NCBI RefSeq assembly: GCF_008831285.2 | Contig: NC_045140.1 | Location: forward strand, 17,358,370 to 17,422,369 | Direction: 5' to 3' | Origin: Nymphaea colorata | Taxonomy: Eukaryota > Streptophyta > Magnoliopsida > Nymphaeales > Nymphaeaceae | DNA length: 64,000 bases | Shown here: one piece after another, positions 11,403 to 22,183 of the stretch | Position numbering within the stretch: position 1 is the first letter of the stretch | Layout: each line of letters starts with the position of its first letter | Notes under the pieces: generated by a model | Database searches by the model: none | The model's input: the letters and a program-made list of their open reading frames with translations, nothing else | What the model was told of the DNA's origin: nothing | Made by a program: the position numbers and the translations under genes

Positions 11403-14341
11403 ATGAGAGGATCTGATATATATGTAAGCAGATTTAGAGTTTGACATATCAACCCTAACCCTTTTCTTTGTTTCGTTTTGGTTGTACACAACATATTATG
11501 GCAGACAATGATTCCATTTTGACGAATTTGGCATGTAGCAGAGGGATAGAGATTTGGATGAATATGAGGAAGATGAACAGTATGAAGAGGACGGAGAAGA
11601 AGAAGCTGAATATGAAGGAGAGGATCATGAAGAGGAAGAACCCCAGCTCACCAAAGATCAGCTAGAATATCTAGAAAGGAGGCAAAAACTGAAGGAAATT
11701 GAAAGGCAGAAAATGAAGAAGAATGGCTTGGTTGTGGCCTCCACTAAAGAGAAAACACCTGCTCGAGATAGGTACTGCACATGTCTTTCCTCCTTTTGCA
11801 TCTGATTTTCCACATTTTTTTGGAAACTAAGATGCTTTCGTGTAGAATTTGATCATGGTCCTTCTATTTAGTAGTTTCCTTGGCACTTATTTTGGTGCCT
11901 GACCATTGCATGTTTTTTGTTGGCTGGTTCTTTTGCATGGAGTCACAACGGCCGTTGTTCTTTTATGTGCCTTATTAGTTCTTAGTCAGGATCTGTTGTA
12001 AATGCTTAGTTTGTGGGTCTATGATTGACCTAAATCTTCTGGTTAGTGATTACCCGTCTACGAAGACGAAATCATGTGGCAAATAATGCTTTCCAGCTAT
12101 ATCTCGGTTCTGTTTGTTGCTAGTCCTTTTCAAATTAACAGGATACTGTAGTAGCTATGCCTTTTCAAGTTTCAAATTTGAAATTGCTGAATATTATCAT
12201 TGCAGTTTTGGTTCCTTTTTTGGACCTTCTCAGCCAGTTGTTGCAAAAAGGGTGATTGAAGAAAGCCGTGCAATGTTAGATTTGCATCTCATTTCGGCCA
12301 GTGGACCAAAGGCTTCTTCACAGGTATGAGCACATGAGTATGATAATTAATTTCCAGATTTTTTGTTCTTTTGACCCACTTATTAATGCTTACAGCAAAA
12401 CAAGAATGCCCGGCACATTCCAAGTGCAAATACGAAGTCCACTCAGAGTAAGCAGCCACGTAGGCCTGTTGATCAGGTATGATGATTGCCACTATTCTTT
12501 AATCTTTAAGTACCCTACAAGAAGTGATGTGTACCTTGAAAACTTCATGGCACTTGCAGATCAAGACTAAAATCGAGAAACTTAAAGAAGCAAGAGATTA
12601 TTCATTCCTGTTGTCAGGGGATGCAGAATTTCCTGCACCAGCAAAGGAGCCTGCTGTTCAAAAGAAACCTGTTCCAACTTCTGGTGTGTCATGGTGCCCT
12701 TATGTCGACTATCTTTGTTTTCTGCTTTCTTATGTTTTCACAGGAAGGACTTATGTAGGTCGCTCTGATGTCTAAGATGTTCGGCCAAGCCAAGTCGCTG
12801 CAAATCGGAAGCCATCAGAGAGCAAGAAGCCTGCCAACCTGCTGCATGCTGCGCATGATAGAAAGCAAACAGTTTCAGCTGGTAGATCTCTGCCCACAAT
12901 CGGTGCAGAAAAAGGTGCTTCAACAAGCAAACTCAAGTCGTCTGGTGGGCACATGATGCTGCCCACTGGTAATGCAAGGAATGGTGAACGGAAATTTTCT
13001 CATACCAGTAACGGGCAGAATGCTGAAAGCAGAAAGCTCCCTGCTGGTAATGTAAGGAATGGTGAACCCAGAAAGCTTCCAGCCACTACTGCAGGGAATG
13101 GGCCTGGCCGGCCTATGGTTACCAAGGTATCAGATCAGAGGTCACAGGGTGCTATATTGGACAGAAAGAAGTCTGCTCATGCTACGATCCAAAGTAATCC
13201 TTCTGGTAGTGCACCAAAAACATCCTTGCCTAAGCAGCAGATATCTGTCCAAAGGCGGCATGTGGAGCAGGAGAGGCAGCCCCAGAGAGCTGAAAAAACA
13301 ACTGCTAAAATGACATCTTTACTGCCCACATCATCGATGTCTGCTAAGGTGGCAACTCAACGTCCAACTGCTATAAAACAACAGGTTCTCTTTCTTTCTC
13401 GCTCTCTTAAACAGATTCTCCTCTTTTGCTTTACTGTTGACTCCAATTTTTTTACTTCAGAATGGTAAGCTCTCAAAGCCACTTCCATCACGGCCTATGA
13501 GCAGCAACAAGACAAAGAAGAGGCGTGCAGATGAATACTCTGATGAAGAAGATGGTGATGGGGGGGATTACCGCAGTATGATCAGGCAAATGTTTAGGTG
13601 AGTGTTTTTGTGTTATTTTGGCCAAATAATTAAATGAAGTTGCTTTTGTGAGCGGGTGTGCATATCCTGGAATTTGGCTGGTTTGTCTGTCCAAGTCTGA
13701 ATGTCTGCCATTATGTTGTTCAGGAATTTGCTTCTCCAACGAGATGCTTTACCGCGTGTTTTTATGGTTTCTTACCATGTTATTGTCACTTGTAGGTATG
13801 ATCCTCGTAGGTACGGTGGGGTTGATGAGGATGATAGCGACATGGAAGTAGGTTTTGACCGCATTGAAGCAGAGGAAAGGAGAAGGTAATGATTTGCTTG
13901 ATCTTCCCTTTACTTTTCATCGAACTTCTTTGTCCTCCAGTAAGCATGTCAGTTGAACGTTTTGAAGCAAACATGAAGTATCCGAGTAGAACTTCATGTT
14001 AGTGGCAGTTTTTCTTAATTTTGATTTGTTCAGGCATGTTAGTGGTAGTTCTTCGTAATTTTGATTTGTTCAGGCATCTGCGAAGGCCGGAGGTAGGCTG
14101 TTGTAATCTTTAAATAAACCATAAGTTTTGAGGACATGTTTAGCTGTCTGCTGAATCCGCAATTTGTTTGCATGGACCAATCTATCAGATTGATTGATCA
14201 CTCTTCGTCTTTTGCTTCTATAGTGCAAGGATTGCAAAAGAGGAGGACGAGAGGGAACTTGCCCTCATTGAAGAGGAAGAGAGGAGAGAACGGCAGAGGA
14301 AAGAGGCAAAGAGGCAGAAGCTTAAGCATAGTCAAAGGTAG
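11403..14341 (+). CDS. SPT2: SPT2-family chromatin protein (histone chaperone), nine coding exons, 508 aa
   Basis: SPT2 proteins bind histones H3-H4 during transcription. Exons: 11403-11423, 11542-11771, 12206-12323, 12396-12476, 12560-12683, 12777-13384, 13461-13597, 13796-13885, 14224-14341 (TAG); all phases agree. The N-terminus starts MRGSDIY and becomes an acidic stretch (DEYEEDEQYEEDGEEEAEYE), then a charged helix (LTKDQLEYLERRQKLKEIER). The middle is basic, Ser/Lys-rich and low complexity, with an imperfect internal repeat (LPTGNARNGE, LPAGNVRNGE). The last three exons form the conserved C-terminal SPT2 domain: acidic SDEEDGDGGDYRSMIRQMF, YDPRRYGGVDEDDSDMEVGF, then a charged helix with ALIEEEERRERQRKEAKRQK. 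In yeast and human SPT2 this region contacts H3-H4. The acceptor before exon 6 is TCTAAG; the more usual CAG and TAG sites just upstream would put a stop in frame. The tiny first coding exon (21 nt) is inferred from phase and splice sites. Confidence 0.9.
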
Positions 14342-14486
14342 CGCTGAAAACAAGGAAGTTAACAATCTTATTTTCCTAGAATTTAGCTTGGGAGGAGAGT
14401 GACATGCTGTAGTTAGAGTTATCTTCATTCTAATTGCACATATTTTTTGGGTCATTTATGTATGTGTAACGTCGGGTTGATCCGTG

Positions 14487-14492
14487 AATAAA
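14487..14492 (+). terminator. Putative poly(A) signal of SPT2
   Basis: AATAAA about 145 nt after the SPT2 stop codon, the first canonical hexamer in the 3' flank. Confidence 0.4.
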
Positions 14493-14991
14493 GAAAGCGT
14501 TGATGGTGCATCTTGTCTTCTTTCTCCTCGTCCCCCATTAATCGATCATAAGATTGGCACGTCCTACTACATTGGGAGGAGATCCCCGTTTATAAGCAGT
14601 TCTCCGTCGCGTTCATTTCTGGAAAGCATGGGCTACATCGAGAAATGGAGCTCCTATGGAAGTGCTACTAGTTGGGCATTTGATAGCATGAAATATTTCT
14701 TGAGAAAAGATCTCATGCTGTAGTGCAGCTTAAAATTTTCTGGAAGAAAAAATGGAGAGCTCACAGCTCTCAAAACTTTGGAAGAGCCATAAAACGCACC
14801 TTACAGAGCAGGAAAGTTCCTCAGAAACGTCTCGCGGACGTTTGTTGGCATCAAGTGCGGTGGTCGACCTGTGCCTTCCTCGCCAAACAAAATTTCTGAG
14901 CCAAAGAAAATTCTGTTCTGGGGTGGAAGAGTATTAACCTGTAGAGCTAAGATCGTGCTTGGTTGTTCAGCGGTTGATCGATTGGCATCTG

Positions 14992-15022
<31 letters not shown>

Positions 15023-16189
15023 TATGGTAGTAGCGGGAACTGCTTTTGGGTTGTGTGTTGGGTATTAAACATGTCCTATGTTTGATTCTGGAGGGTGCTA
15101 TTATGAGGAGTGTTGATTTGAGTTGAGGGTGGCTGTTCTTCAAGGTATATTTGCGTTATATTTTTTAAGGAAACGAAAAAGTTGTTTTTTTGTCCATTGT
15201 ATCGACTCTCTTTTGAATTACCTTCTTTTACTTGTATGAACAACTTTGTTTTTGAATGTTAGGTTATTAAATGCCCAATTTATATAAGCTGAATCCTCGC
15301 TTCTTGGCCAATCCCGGTCCAGTGTCAGCTGGTATTTGGACGGGCCAGGATCCTTCCTTCTGGCTTGTAACAGTGATACTGATGCCATTGGATAGAATAA
15401 AGTGCCAAGAAAATCGATCGCTCATCCTCTGAAAGAAGCGAACATCGAAAGCTTGTCCTACAAAGAAGATAGAGAAAAGTAATCATATTGAGAACAAGAC
15501 ATGAAATTAATCATATCTTTTGACATGAAAAAGAGTAAAGAACCTAATGAAAGAAGTGTTAAATAACGAGACATCTAAATTATAAAATAAAAAAGCCAAA
15601 AAATCTGTAACACGTGGATCATCAAAAGGTACCATTGGCATTAATAAGAGAGAAAGAGAGGGAGTGGGAGGAAAATGTGAATCCTAGTTAGAAATGGCTG
15701 AAGACCCCGTTGCCAATTTTTAACTTGGCCATTTCCATTGGTTGAGCTTTCTAATGTGATATCCTCGTTAAGGCTCGGTGATTGAGTCTCACCTTTGAAT
15801 TCTATAATTTCAATGTTTCAGTATTCCTTGTGCTTGCTTATCGGTTTTCTTTTCTAGCTTTTAGTATTCAACGCGACTAGCTTTTTTTCTATTCTCGCAA
15901 GCCAAGGGAAGCAACACTATAAGGAAAAAGATATTTGATTTGAACACTAATCCAAGATTCCAGCTTATGATCTTAAGTCCAAAGCTCTTGGTGGATCCCA
16001 CGGTAGAAAATGTTGAAAAACTCTTGAATGCAGCTGAGTCAAATTCACTATTCCATCCATTCTGGCCTTATCAGAAAGTACATGTTGACAATTACAATTT
16101 TAGCAACCCAGACAATTGACAACCTAACCCACAATTCTCCTTACATCTCCCGTTAGCATGTTCTCTTTTATAGTCCTATATATATATAT

Positions 16190-16228
<39 letters not shown>

Positions 16229-17046
16229 CACACACACATACATGACCAACATTTTCTGAAAGAGTGGAAAAATATTAGGGGATTTACTTGTCCAGGGTTA
16301 TTGTGAAATAAGTTTTGAAAATATGAATTCCTTTAAATTTTTTAATTTAAAGAAAAAGGCACTAAAAATCTAATGATTCTAACAAAATGGTGAACTTTCA
16401 TAAGTTTTTGGTCAGGTCAAATGGATATCGTATACTAAAAACTGACCTTTTGACAAAGGTAAAAGAGAGCTTATAAGAAGAGAGATTTTTTTTTTGTTTT
16501 TATTTGTCTATTTACTCGTTTACATAGTAACAAGTGGCATGCAAGTGAATTCTTTTTTTTTTATAAAAGAATCGCAAGGGTGAAAGTCCAAAATAATGTG
16601 CAGCAATTTTGTTTGATGAGAAAAGCAATGACATACGACCCTTTTTCGATTTCCTCATTGAAGTTGGAACTTCTCTCTGACGGCAAACCAAGAAGCATGA
16701 AAAGTTAGACGGCATTCATCATGTTAGAGGGGTAAAAAAGACGCACGCACCAGACGTGGCAAGGAAAAGGACCGGAAAAAAGAAGCGACTTTTCCGTTGC
16801 CATCATCATCTTAGCCAGCCAACATCAGACAATCTTGATATTGATTCTGCATTATTTGAAAATTCAGCTGCTACAGAAAGAAGTTGCAATCCTAAGACTC
16901 TGCAAGCAATTATAGAAATTTGGGAATAAATGAATAAGCGACGGATTTACGCAGCAAAACAAAGAGGAAGAAGCCACAAACTTTTCCAAAGTGTCTGCTT
17001 AGAAGCAGGCATGTCAGGAGCCTGGGTCCGCGTTGCGTCCTTCTTT
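14493..17046. other. Intergenic DNA between SPT2 and the CslE array
   Basis: No gene recognised. A short (TTA)n run followed by (TA)n lies at about 14994-15025, and (TA)n followed by (GA)n at 16177-16226. An open stretch at 14484-14723 has no recognised domain and probably is 3' flank. The last kilobase is presumably the promoter of the first CslE gene. Confidence 0.55.
16177..16226. repeat. Compound (TA)n(GA)n microsatellite
   Basis: A TA run of about 16 bp passes into roughly 17 GA units and then into a short CA run; intergenic simple-sequence repeat. Confidence 0.9.
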
Positions 17047-17053
17047 TATATAG
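17047..17053 (+). promoter_or_regulatory. Putative TATA box of CslE copy 1
   Basis: TATATAG within CTTTTATATAGACAACC, 82 nt upstream of the start codon. A GA-rich leader (17107-17124) follows, as in the other two copies. Confidence 0.5.
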
Positions 17054-17128
17054 ACAACCGTATCCATTGTTTTTATTGAAGGTTAAGTAGGACCGAAGAG
17101 GAAGAGGTGAGAGAGAGAGAGAGATAGA

Positions 17129-20100
17129 ATGGGGAGGGAGGAGATGAGTCTGCACAGCAGCATAGGAGCAAGAGGCAGAACCATGTACAAGTTGTTTGTG
17201 GCCTCAAATCTTGCAGGGATTATGGGCATCCTCTACTACAGAGCCACCAACATCCCCCGTGAAGGCCCCTCTTTAAGGCTTCTAGTTTGGGCAGCCATGT
17301 CCCTCTCTGAGCTCTGGTTTGGTTTCTATTGGCTTGTTACTCAGTCTGCCCGCTGGGATCCCATCTATCGATCCACCTCCAAAGATCGGCTCTCCAACAG
17401 GTACCCTTTTGCTTTTCCGTGTCCTTCACTCTGGTCAAGTAACAAGTGCTGTCTTCTACAGTTTTCTTTTTGTTTTCTGAATCAAATTTGTTCCTGACCA
17501 AAATCTCTGTTTAGTTTGAACATCTTCTGCATTTAATTGCTTTTCTTCCTTTTAACAGTAACAGTTTCATCTATCCACCTAGTTAGGGCGATCGATTTTT
17601 AGGTCCATCAAACTGCTGGACACCTGGTAAGAGTGCGTTGCTTGGTTGGTCCTGTGACTCCTGTCTTTGATCGCAAATAGCTTTCTTTGTATGCGTCCTT
17701 TCTTTCATGGGCTACCTTGACTATAAGATTATTGAACTACATCTGAGGAATTTCATAATTCTATTTCGCTGTAATAAACTTCTGCACGTGGTAATCTACT
17801 GTTGTAAGCCAATGGAGAATCAAAATCAAAATCAGGATCACAGGAAATGGGATCTCATTTCTCCGCTGAGGCTCAGGATTATATTACAAGTTTTGCAGAA
17901 AACATTAGATCAATCACGTCAACTTGATTTCTCGTATTGCAGGATAAACATCATAAAACCAGATGACATGATTTTAATTGGTACAATTTCCTTCGGCATG
18001 CATGTAACTCGATAGAAAAAAGAAAAAAAAAATCAATCTTCGTCTTTCGACCAAATTTAGTAGTGTCTACAATGTCGCACATGAACACGAGGGGAGAACT
18101 GTTTTTTCTAGTTTCTATCGCAGAAACGTCAAAACTTTTGGTAAACAAAAATAAAAAAACAGAGTTATGAATCCTCATTGCCCCTTTGTTGGGCCAGTTG
18201 GTGCTTCACAGGAAATAGCACAGGATCCACGTTAAACAAGCACTTGTTTAGAAAAAAGGAGTAAATCCTAAAATGGCATTTTGTACCAGTTGGTACAACA
18301 GGAGTAAATTCTGAAAAGGCATTTTGTTTTGTCGTTTCTTAGTTATTCGTCTTCTTGCTCGACCGCTCTGTAAATGATAAAGTGATTAAAGTCCGGCGAC
18401 CGCCTCTCTTTTTTAAAATTTTTCTTCGTCGAGCTTCACTAGATCTTGGTGGTCGGGCCTTGTTCACTGAAAATTTCATAGAAAGGCACTCAACGTTTCA
18501 AAGAATGGGATTAAGGTTTTAGTTCTATTTATTTGACTTTTTTTCTTAATTGCAATTTGGGTGGTCGAGTGAAAGAATTTCATTGACTCAGTTCAGCGCA
18601 TTTTCCAGTTCCCAACCCCCAAAGAAAACTAGTTTGGCCCCAATTTCAACGTGAGCTTAACAAGAACTTTCAATACTAACGATACAGCAAGAAACCAATC
18701 ATTTTGATTGAATATTGCTAGGAGTAAGCAATCATCTTGAGACAACAAAAACGTACTCTGTGTTTTCCATGGACCAAAAGTTGGTGAGAGCTTCGGCTCT
18801 TTGCGGACGGTGGTCTCCCCACTCTCACCAAAAATCTTAATTCTTTATTCTTTTTTCTGTAAAAGGGCAATGCTGTGGGACATCAGATTGTTGAAATAAT
18901 GTGAAGATTTACTTTATAGATCTGTGCCAACAGGTATGCACCGCAAAAAAAATATAAAAAATATAAGAAACGACAAGAGGACGGTTTGGAACCTGCCACC
19001 TCCTTGGAAATCGTCCCGTTTCAACCTGGGCAATTTTTTTTTTTAGTATTTTCCGTTCTATATCTCTTGATTGCTTTTTAAGAGTCACAAGAATAACGTC
19101 CGAAGAATTTTTGCTTCACCAAACGGACTGCAAAAGTAAGCCTACTAGTACTGGGGAAGTCGAAATTTTTTAGGTGTAATCTGGCATTTAGTTCCAACTC
19201 AAATAAAGTATAATTGATGAATTTTAAGCTCTATCAAGTTTATTACAAAAGTGACTTTAGTTGGGAACTCAATCGTTTGGATATAATATAATATTTGATT
19301 GGAATTCGAATTCAGCCGTTTCGTTCAATGAGAAAATCCAAATGAAATTGCAACTAGATGCGTACATAATTAATGGTTTTGATCAAGTGAACAGGTTTGA
19401 AAGGGAGCTGCCGGGGGTGGACGCCTTCGTGTGCACTGCAGATCCATGGAAGGAGCCACCGTTGCTCGTCATAGGCACAGTGCTGTCTCTCATGGCCTAC
19501 GACTACCCACCGGAGAAGCTCAGCGTATATCTTTCGGACGATGGCGGCTCCGACTTGACGTTGTATGCCCTCCTTGAAGCCTCTGCCTTTTCCAAGCACT
19601 GGCTGCCCTTTTGCCGGAAGTTTAAGATCGAGCCCAGGTCGCCGGCCTCATTCTTCTCCACCAATCCTGATCCGCCCCTCACCTCTTCGCAGGAATGGTC
19701 GACCATGAAGGTCTCTCTCTCTCTCTCTCTCTCTCAATGAGAGCCATAATAAATTCTATGCTTATTGGTTGTTGTTCTCATTCTCGTGATTGCGTTACAT
19801 GGTTCAGAGCTTGTACGAAGAGATGGCGCATCGTATTGAAAGTGCAGTCAGTTTAGGCAGAGTTCCACCAGAGATTCGTGAAGAACACCAAAGGCTTTTC
19901 TCTGAGTGGAATTCAGGCACAAACTCACGCGATCATCCAGCAATACTCAAGGTAGACGGGAAGATTTTGGCAGCAGGACTAAAACGCAAGAAACACTTTT
20001 TTTGGCTGCACATTGTTTATAATTCTGAAAACTCGATCATATCCTCGCTTTTCTTTGATTAATTTCAGATACTAATTGGTGGTGGAGACTCAAAGGCAGT

Positions 20101-22183
20101 AGACGTCGATGGGTGCCCATTGCCAACTCTTGTATACTTGGCCCGTGAAAAGAGGCCTGGCTACCCTCATCATTTCAAGGCTGGAGCTATGAACGCCCTG
20201 GTAATTTATTCACATTTTTCTCCTAAATATATGTCATATGTATTCATACATCCTCATTCTCATTCCTAAAAATAATTCTCGCTTTCTTTGGCTTGCATGT
20301 AATGAGCAGCTAAGGGTATCGGCCGAGGTGAGTAATGCTCCCATAATACTCAATGTGGACTGCGACATGTACTCTAACGATTCACAATCTGTAAGAGATG
20401 CATTGTGCTTCTTCATGGACGAAAAGACGGGAAGCCGAACTGCATTCGTTCAATTCCCTCAGCGTTTCGACAACATCACCAAGAATGACATCTATGATGC
20501 GTCGTTATTACTCTTCACCGAGGTGACTAATGCCCAAGTCATTCACTTTTCCTGTATTTTCAATATATTCAGTCGTCCTGGATCCGACCCCTTTTCAATT
20601 TCAATCTGCACTGTAGGTGAATTCACTTGTGATCTCTTAAAAAGTTCACTTTTTTTATTTTTTTTTAGTTTTTTTCTTTTTATTTTACCCGATACTGCAA
20701 TGCAGAAAGAGCTTCTTCGCTGATCACTGCGAAAACTTTCCAGGTTGAATTTTATGGACTTGATCGATTCGAGGGGCCATTGTATATTGGGAGTGGTTGC
20801 TTCCATAGAAGAGAGAGTCTTACTGGAAGGGAATATAGCGAAGACTTCAAGGGAGATCTGAATGGGAGGATGTGGAGCAAGCCTGTGGGAATGGTTGAAG
20901 AATTGGAAGAGAGAAGCAGGAAACTTGCTGCTTGTTATTTTGAAGAGAACACTCTATGGGGAACTGAGGTCCCTTTCTCTCTCTCTCTCTCTCCTCCTCA
21001 TTCCCTCTCTCTGTCTCTCTATATCTAAATCAAAAGGTGGGGTTTGTGCAGGTGGGATTGAAATATGGGTGTCCAGTGGAGGATGTCATAACTGGGCTTT
21101 CAATACAATGTAGAGGGTGGAAGTCTGTTTATTTCAGCCCAAAGAGAGCTGCTTTCTTGGGGCTTGCTGCCACTACCCTAAATGATGTATTAGTTCAACA
21201 AACGAGGTGGTCTGGAGGAGATTTTCAGATCTTAATATCTAGATACTCACCTTTCCTCTGCGGCCCTAAAAAAATAAGCCTTGGTCTTCAGATGTGTTAT
21301 TGCATCTATTGCTTGTGGGTCCCCAATTGCTTTCCCACTTTATGTTATGCTATTGCGCCATCACTTTGCCTCCTCTATGGAATTCCCATGTTCCCCAAGG
21401 TATGACTCTCGCTCTCTCTCTCTCTCTCTTTCTCTCTCTTTCTAACAGAGGAAATCTATGTTCATGTTCATGACATGGTGGCATCCTATATGTATATGTA
21501 TAGATTCAGATCATTTTATTAATTTGCAATGTAGACTGTTGGTCTGTTCAGAAAGACTGCAATTTATGTTCTGTGATGAGTTAATTATATAGTGATAAAC
21601 GTTGGTAGAACTGATCTTGCTTGACATTTTCTTAATGCAGATCTCCAGTCTTTGGCTTATACCTTTTGTATATGTTTGCATAAGTTCTTATGGGTACAGT
21701 CTGGTGGAAATTTTATGTGTGGGAGGTACATTTAAGATGTGGTGGAATGCACAACGAATGTGGATGATGAGAAGGGTGACATCCTACTTCTTTGCATTCC
21801 TCGACTTCATCTTGAAGCTTGTAGGCATGGGGGAGATGAAATTCACAATAACATCCAAAGTTGCAGATGCGGAATCAGAAACCCGATACAGGAACGAAAT
21901 CATGGAGTTCGGAACTGCGTCGCCCATGTTCATATTGCCCACAACACTTGCTATACATCACTTGGTGTGCTGGGTAGTAATGGTTTTCAGGGTGGTGGAG
22001 AAAGGAATTGGAGTTTTGGATGACCTGTTTGTTCAAGCTGCATTATGTGGCTTCTTGGTGCTCATCAGCCTCCCCATTTATGAAGCAGCATTCCTTCGTA
22101 GAGACAAGGGACGGATTCCTACATCAGTTACTTCCATCTCTGTAACATTAGCCTTGATGATATCATTCTTAGCTGCACGCTGA
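17129..22183 (+). CDS. CSLE1: Cellulose-synthase-like protein E1-type, array copy 1 (eight exons, 730 aa)
   Basis: A family GT2 membrane glycosyltransferase of the CslE group, probably in Golgi/endomembranes; the substrate of CslE enzymes is poorly defined. Exons: 17129-17400, 19395-19710, 19808-19951, 20069-20200, 20310-20522, 20744-20968, 21052-21399, 21641-22183 (TGA); all phases agree. Two membrane helices lie near residues 17-65 ([30 protein letters not shown]). The catalytic core has [12 protein letters not shown] (first Asp), [11 protein letters not shown] (DxD), PVEDVITGL (ED) and QQTRW (QxxRW). About six C-terminal membrane helices follow. The length matches the family. All introns are GT-AG here. 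Intron 1 is 1,994 nt against 81-113 nt in the other copies. Introns 2, 6 and 7 begin with CT-repeat tracts. It is closest in type to CslE rather than CesA because it lacks an N-terminal RING-type zinc finger and is about 730 aa. Confidence 0.9.
17401..19394 (+). other. Expanded intron 1 of CslE copy 1
   Basis: This 2-kb intron is about 18-25 times longer than the same intron in copies 2 and 3. It is AT-rich, and no transposon protein is visible. It contains a short imperfect duplication (GGAGTAAATCCTAAAATGGC at 18259 and a similar segment at 18301) around a GTACCA-GT-TGGTAC palindrome. I could not identify the source of the extra sequence. Confidence 0.6.

Noticed and set aside
14484-14723. 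79-codon open frame downstream of SPT2
   Set aside because: No domain recognised; lies in the 3' flank at the putative poly(A) signal.
17129-22183. CesA or CslG identity for the array genes
   Set aside because: They lack the CesA N-terminal zinc finger and are about 730 aa; the exon pattern and the [10 protein letters not shown] and [15 protein letters not shown] stretches fit CslE better as I know the family, though a tree would settle it.
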